Positions 4,974-6,733 of a stretch of DNA of 6,733 nucleotides are shown here, piece by piece. The notes under the pieces are model-generated. The model was not told where the DNA came from and ran no database searches. It saw only the letters and a list, made by a program, of their open reading frames with translations. This stretch comes from Oscillospiraceae bacterium. GTDB taxonomy: Bacteria; Bacillota; Clostridia; Oscillospirales; Ruminococcaceae. The first letter of the stretch is position 1; every line of letters starts with the position of its first letter. Made by a program: the position numbers and the translations under genes. Where the stretch lies: NCBI GenBank assembly GCA_031281115.1, contig JAITFV010000262.1:1-6733 (forward strand), read 5' to 3'.

Positions 4974-6125
4974 ATGGAAATTATTTTAAATTTAATTATT
5001 ATTGCATTATTAGTTTTAATTATTTTGCTCTTGTTCGCAAGAAATAAAAACCGGAATACTAACGAGGTCGAAGCACTGCTGAAACGTTTCTTTGAGGAAC
5101 AGTGCGACGGCGTAGCGAAGCAGATTGCAGCCGGCACAACCGAGCAGTTTAACCGCTTCGGTTTAATTCACGAAAGCATAAACAGAACATTGCAGGAGAG
5201 TCGTACCGAAATCACAGCCACCCTCGAAAGTAAAATTAAATCGCTTCAAGAAAGCAATGAAAAACGCCTTGAGCAGATGCAGGGCGTAGTAGATGAAAAG
5301 CTTCAGAAAACACTTGAAACACGGCTCGCGCAGTCATTTGAACTTGTAAGCAAGCAGCTCAACAGCGTTCAGCAAGGGCTCGGCGAGATGAAAAACCTTG
5401 CCGCCGACGCTAAGAGCCTTAAAAACGCGCTGATTAACAGCGTAAACGAGCGCGGCGCATACGGCGAGGTAAGGCTCGAAAAGCTGCTCTCCGATATTCT
5501 TGCGCCTAACCAATATGAGTCAAACGTGGAGATTTCAGGCGGCCGGGTAGAGTTTGCGGTCAAGCTGCCGGGCAGCGGCGATGAACCTCTGTTTCTGCCG
5601 ATTGACTCTAAGTTTCCCATCGCGGATTACAACCGGTTGCTTGACGCCGAAGACAGAAATGATATAAAAGAGGCAAGGGAGTCGCTCTTAAAAAGAATCC
5701 GCAGCGAAGCAAAAACGATACAAAGCAAATACATACAGCCGCCGAAAACAACCGATTTTGCCTTGATGTTCCTGCCGACCGAAGGTTTGTACGCCGAGGT
5801 AATCCGAAACACCGCTTTCTTCGAGGAATTGCGCAATAAATACAGAGTTACTGTTGTCGGTGCGACGACGCTTTCTGCATTTTTATATTCACTCCTTATG
5901 GGCTTCAATACTCTCGCCGTGCAGAAGAAATCACAGGAAGCATGGGACATTTTGCGTTCTGTTAAATCCGAATTTGCACAGTTCAGTGATATGCTTGACA
6001 AGGCACAAATGCAAATTCAAAGAGCGGATAAAACCTTGGAGGAAATCAAAGGCACACGAACGCGGATGATGAACAGAAAACTACGCAGTTTAGAAACTGA
6101 CGTTGAAAATGATATAGCTGATTAA
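4974..6125 (+). CDS. rmuC: DNA recombination protein RmuC
   Basis: A 383-residue RmuC-family (PF02646) protein. E. coli RmuC limits inversion at short inverted repeats; the family is predicted to have a nuclease-like core. Order of parts: one N-terminal transmembrane helix (residues 4-21, very rich in Ile/Leu), a long coiled coil (about 30-150), then the conserved core with RGAYGEVRLEKLL (160-172), EFAVKLPG, PIDSKFPIADY (D211, K213, the likely PD-(D/E)xK-like motif), DFALMFLPTEGLYAEV (261-276) and VVGATTLSAFLYSLLMGF (294-311), and a C-terminal helical tail. Length is normal for Bacillota members. The ATG has AAGGCGG 8 bases upstream; a second AAGGAG lies further up at 4945-4950. A weak terminator follows directly, so it is transcribed alone, divergently from the zinc-ribbon gene. 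Confidence 0.93.
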   Translation: MEIILNLIIIALLVLIILLLFARNKNRNTNEVEALLKRFFEEQCDGVAKQIAAGTTEQFNRFGLIHESINRTLQESRTEITATLESKIKSLQESNEKRLEQMQGVVDEKLQKTLETRLAQSFELVSKQLNSVQQGLGEMKNLAADAKSLKNALINSVNERGAYGEVRLEKLLSDILAPNQYESNVEISGGRVEFAVKLPGSGDEPLFLPIDSKFPIADYNRLLDAEDRNDIKEARESLLKRIRSEAKTIQSKYIQPPKTTDFALMFLPTEGLYAEVIRNTAFFEELRNKYRVTVVGATTLSAFLYSLLMGFNTLAVQKKSQEAWDILRSVKSEFAQFSDMLDKAQMQIQRADKTLEEIKGTRTRMMNRKLRSLETDVENDIAD

Positions 6126-6129
6126 ATTG

Positions 6130-6150
6130 AAAGCACTAAAGTGTTTTTTT
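6130..6150 (+). terminator. Intrinsic terminator after rmuC
   Basis: Stem AAAGCAC (6130-6136) / GTGTTTT (6141-6147), one G-T pair, loop TAAA, merging into a run of seven T (6144-6150). It begins 5 bases after the rmuC stop. Short but well placed. Confidence 0.65.
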
Positions 6151-6193
6151 CTTAACTGACTATAATCCGCTTCTTGACGAGGAATAATTTTGC

Positions 6194-6222
6194 TTGACAC
6201 CGGCGGTGTTTTATGTTACAAT
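6194..6222 (+). promoter_or_regulatory. Promoter of tRNA-Gln
   Basis: Exact TTGACA (6194-6199), 17-bp spacer, TACAAT (6217-6222). Start expected near 6229, about 10 bases before the mature tRNA 5' end. Confidence 0.85.
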
Positions 6223-6238
6223 TTACTTCGGTTAGCTT

Positions 6239-6310
6239 TGGGGCGTCGCCAAGCGGTAAGGCACCAGACTCTGACTCTGGCATTCATGGGTTCAAATCCT
6301 ATCGCCCCAA
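6239..6310 (+). tRNA. tRNA-Gln (anticodon CUG)
   Basis: A 72-nt cloverleaf: acceptor stem TGGGGCG (6239-6245) with CGCCCCA (6303-6309), D stem GCC/GGC (6248-6250, 6260-6262), anticodon stem CCAGA/TCTGG (6264-6268, 6276-6280) with loop CTCTGAC, so the anticodon is CTG (6271-6273), reading CAG glutamine codons. The T loop TTCAAAT is standard. Discriminator base A6310; the 3' CCA is not encoded and must be added by CCA-adding enzyme. It is a single-gene unit with its own promoter and terminator. Confidence 0.95.
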
Positions 6311-6321
6311 GAGAATTGTAT

Positions 6322-6373
6322 AAATACGAACCCCGAGCCACTGTGGATTGGCGAGGTGTTCGTATTTGTTTTT
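6322..6373 (+). terminator. Intrinsic terminator of the tRNA-Gln gene
   Basis: A 10-bp stem AAATACGAAC (6322-6331) / GTTCGTATTT (6358-6367) enclosing a second stem (CC/GG and GCCA/TGGC around a 2x2 internal loop), followed by GTTTTT (6368-6373). Starts 11 bases after the tRNA. Confidence 0.85.
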
Positions 6374-6501
6374 AAGATTGGCTTGTAAAGTGGATTTATA
6401 CGCCTATACACGTATATTTGAAGTCAAACAGCGGAAAATACTCTCGCCCTTGACTTTTGAAAAAACAGGCGACAAAAGGGGCAGTTTGTATAAATTTTTG
6501 A

Positions 6502-6550
6502 ATAATAAAAGCAACCGTAAAATAACGATTGCTTTTATTATATTTTGTTT
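6502..6550 (+). terminator. A/T-rich hairpin, terminator-like (possibly bidirectional)
   Basis: Perfect 13-bp stem ATAATAAAAGCAA (6502-6514) / TTGCTTTTATTAT (6529-6541), followed by ATTTTGTTT on the plus strand. The stretch before it (6374-6501) holds no ORF or RNA gene I can support, so which transcript it ends is unclear; on the minus strand it might end a transcript entering from the right. Confidence 0.5.
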
Positions 6551-6600
6551 GATTTTCTTGCAATTAAATCATACCTTTGCAAAAACAGAAATTATATAAT

Positions 6601-6727
6601 CGTTTAAATTGAAAACTGTTCCACAGTTTCAATTTAAACGGGCTTCCGCTGCGTGAGCGCAGCGGGCGCTGTCGCAACAGCGCAAGCCCCTTTAACTTAA
6701 AAAGCGAAACGCTTTTTAAGTTAAAGG
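6601..6727. repeat. Multi-hairpin palindromic element
   Basis: Almost every base pairs within four hairpins. H1: 6601-6619 with 6623-6640 (18 bp, one bulged A). A closing stem GGGCTT (6640-6645) / AAGCCC (6684-6689) encloses H2, CCGCTGCG-TGAG-CGCAGCGG (6646-6665), and H3, GCGCTGT-CGCA-ACAGCGC (6666-6683), forming a three-way junction. H4: 6689-6706 with 6710-6727 (18 bp, perfect, loop AAA). The GC-rich centre stands out in AT-rich surroundings. There is no T-run, so it is not an ordinary terminator. It may be a palindromic repeat element or a structured RNA/leader for a gene beyond the window. Confidence 0.7.
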
Positions 6728-6733
6728 ACTATA

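Noticed and set aside
6190..6375. 61-codon plus-strand ORF
   Set aside because: It covers the tRNA-Gln gene and its promoter and terminator, so it is a shadow.
6397..6416. TATACG...CGTATA inverted repeat in the gene-free stretch after the tRNA
   Set aside because: Only 6-bp AT-rich arms with an 8-base spacer; expected by chance in this composition.
6348..6599. 83-codon plus-strand ORF
   Set aside because: It starts with GTG inside the tRNA terminator, has no ribosome binding site, and runs through a terminator-like hairpin; composition looks like chance.

Overview
The window looks like chromosomal DNA from a Gram-positive Bacillota, probably a gut-type Clostridia. Evidence: strong AGGAGG-type ribosome binding sites, near-consensus TTGACA/TATAAT promoters, A/U-rich hairpin terminators, a tRNA without encoded CCA, and protein families (GyrI-like effector binding, DUF3788, zinc-ribbon PF12674, PNPOx-like) often seen together in Clostridia. 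Base composition is moderate, with AT-rich intergenic DNA.

Layout. Positions 1-1968 (minus) hold uvrA (nucleotide excision repair), cut by an in-frame TAA at 760-762; its 3' end runs off the window. The gap between uvrA and the next gene (1969-2332) is not empty. It carries what I read as an unannotated type I toxin-antitoxin locus: a 28-residue hydrophobic, Lys/Arg-tailed peptide on the minus strand and a convergent small RNA on the plus strand with consensus promoter and terminator. Positions 2333-4792 (minus) hold a run of small accessory genes read in the order zinc-ribbon protein, GNAT acetyltransferase, two tandem 26-residue micro-ORFs in an 80-bp repeat, PNPOx-like flavin/heme-fold protein, DUF3788 protein and GyrI-like effector-binding protein. 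The last three are tightly spaced and are probably one transcript. Positions 4793-4973 are a divergent promoter region with two strong inverted repeats. Positions 4974-6125 (plus) are rmuC, followed by a terminator, then tRNA-Gln(CUG) with its own promoter and terminator. The end (6502-6733) has a terminator-like hairpin and a 127-bp block made almost wholly of four hairpins.

How the parts relate. uvrA and rmuC are DNA-maintenance genes; the minus-strand cassette between them looks like accessory stress/small-molecule functions of unknown substrate. Most notable are the hidden toxin/antitoxin pair (1969-2311), the overlapping TAATG-coupled micro-ORFs ahead of the PNPOx gene (3716-3892), and the multi-hairpin block at the right edge. 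No transposase, phage gene or CRISPR array was seen.
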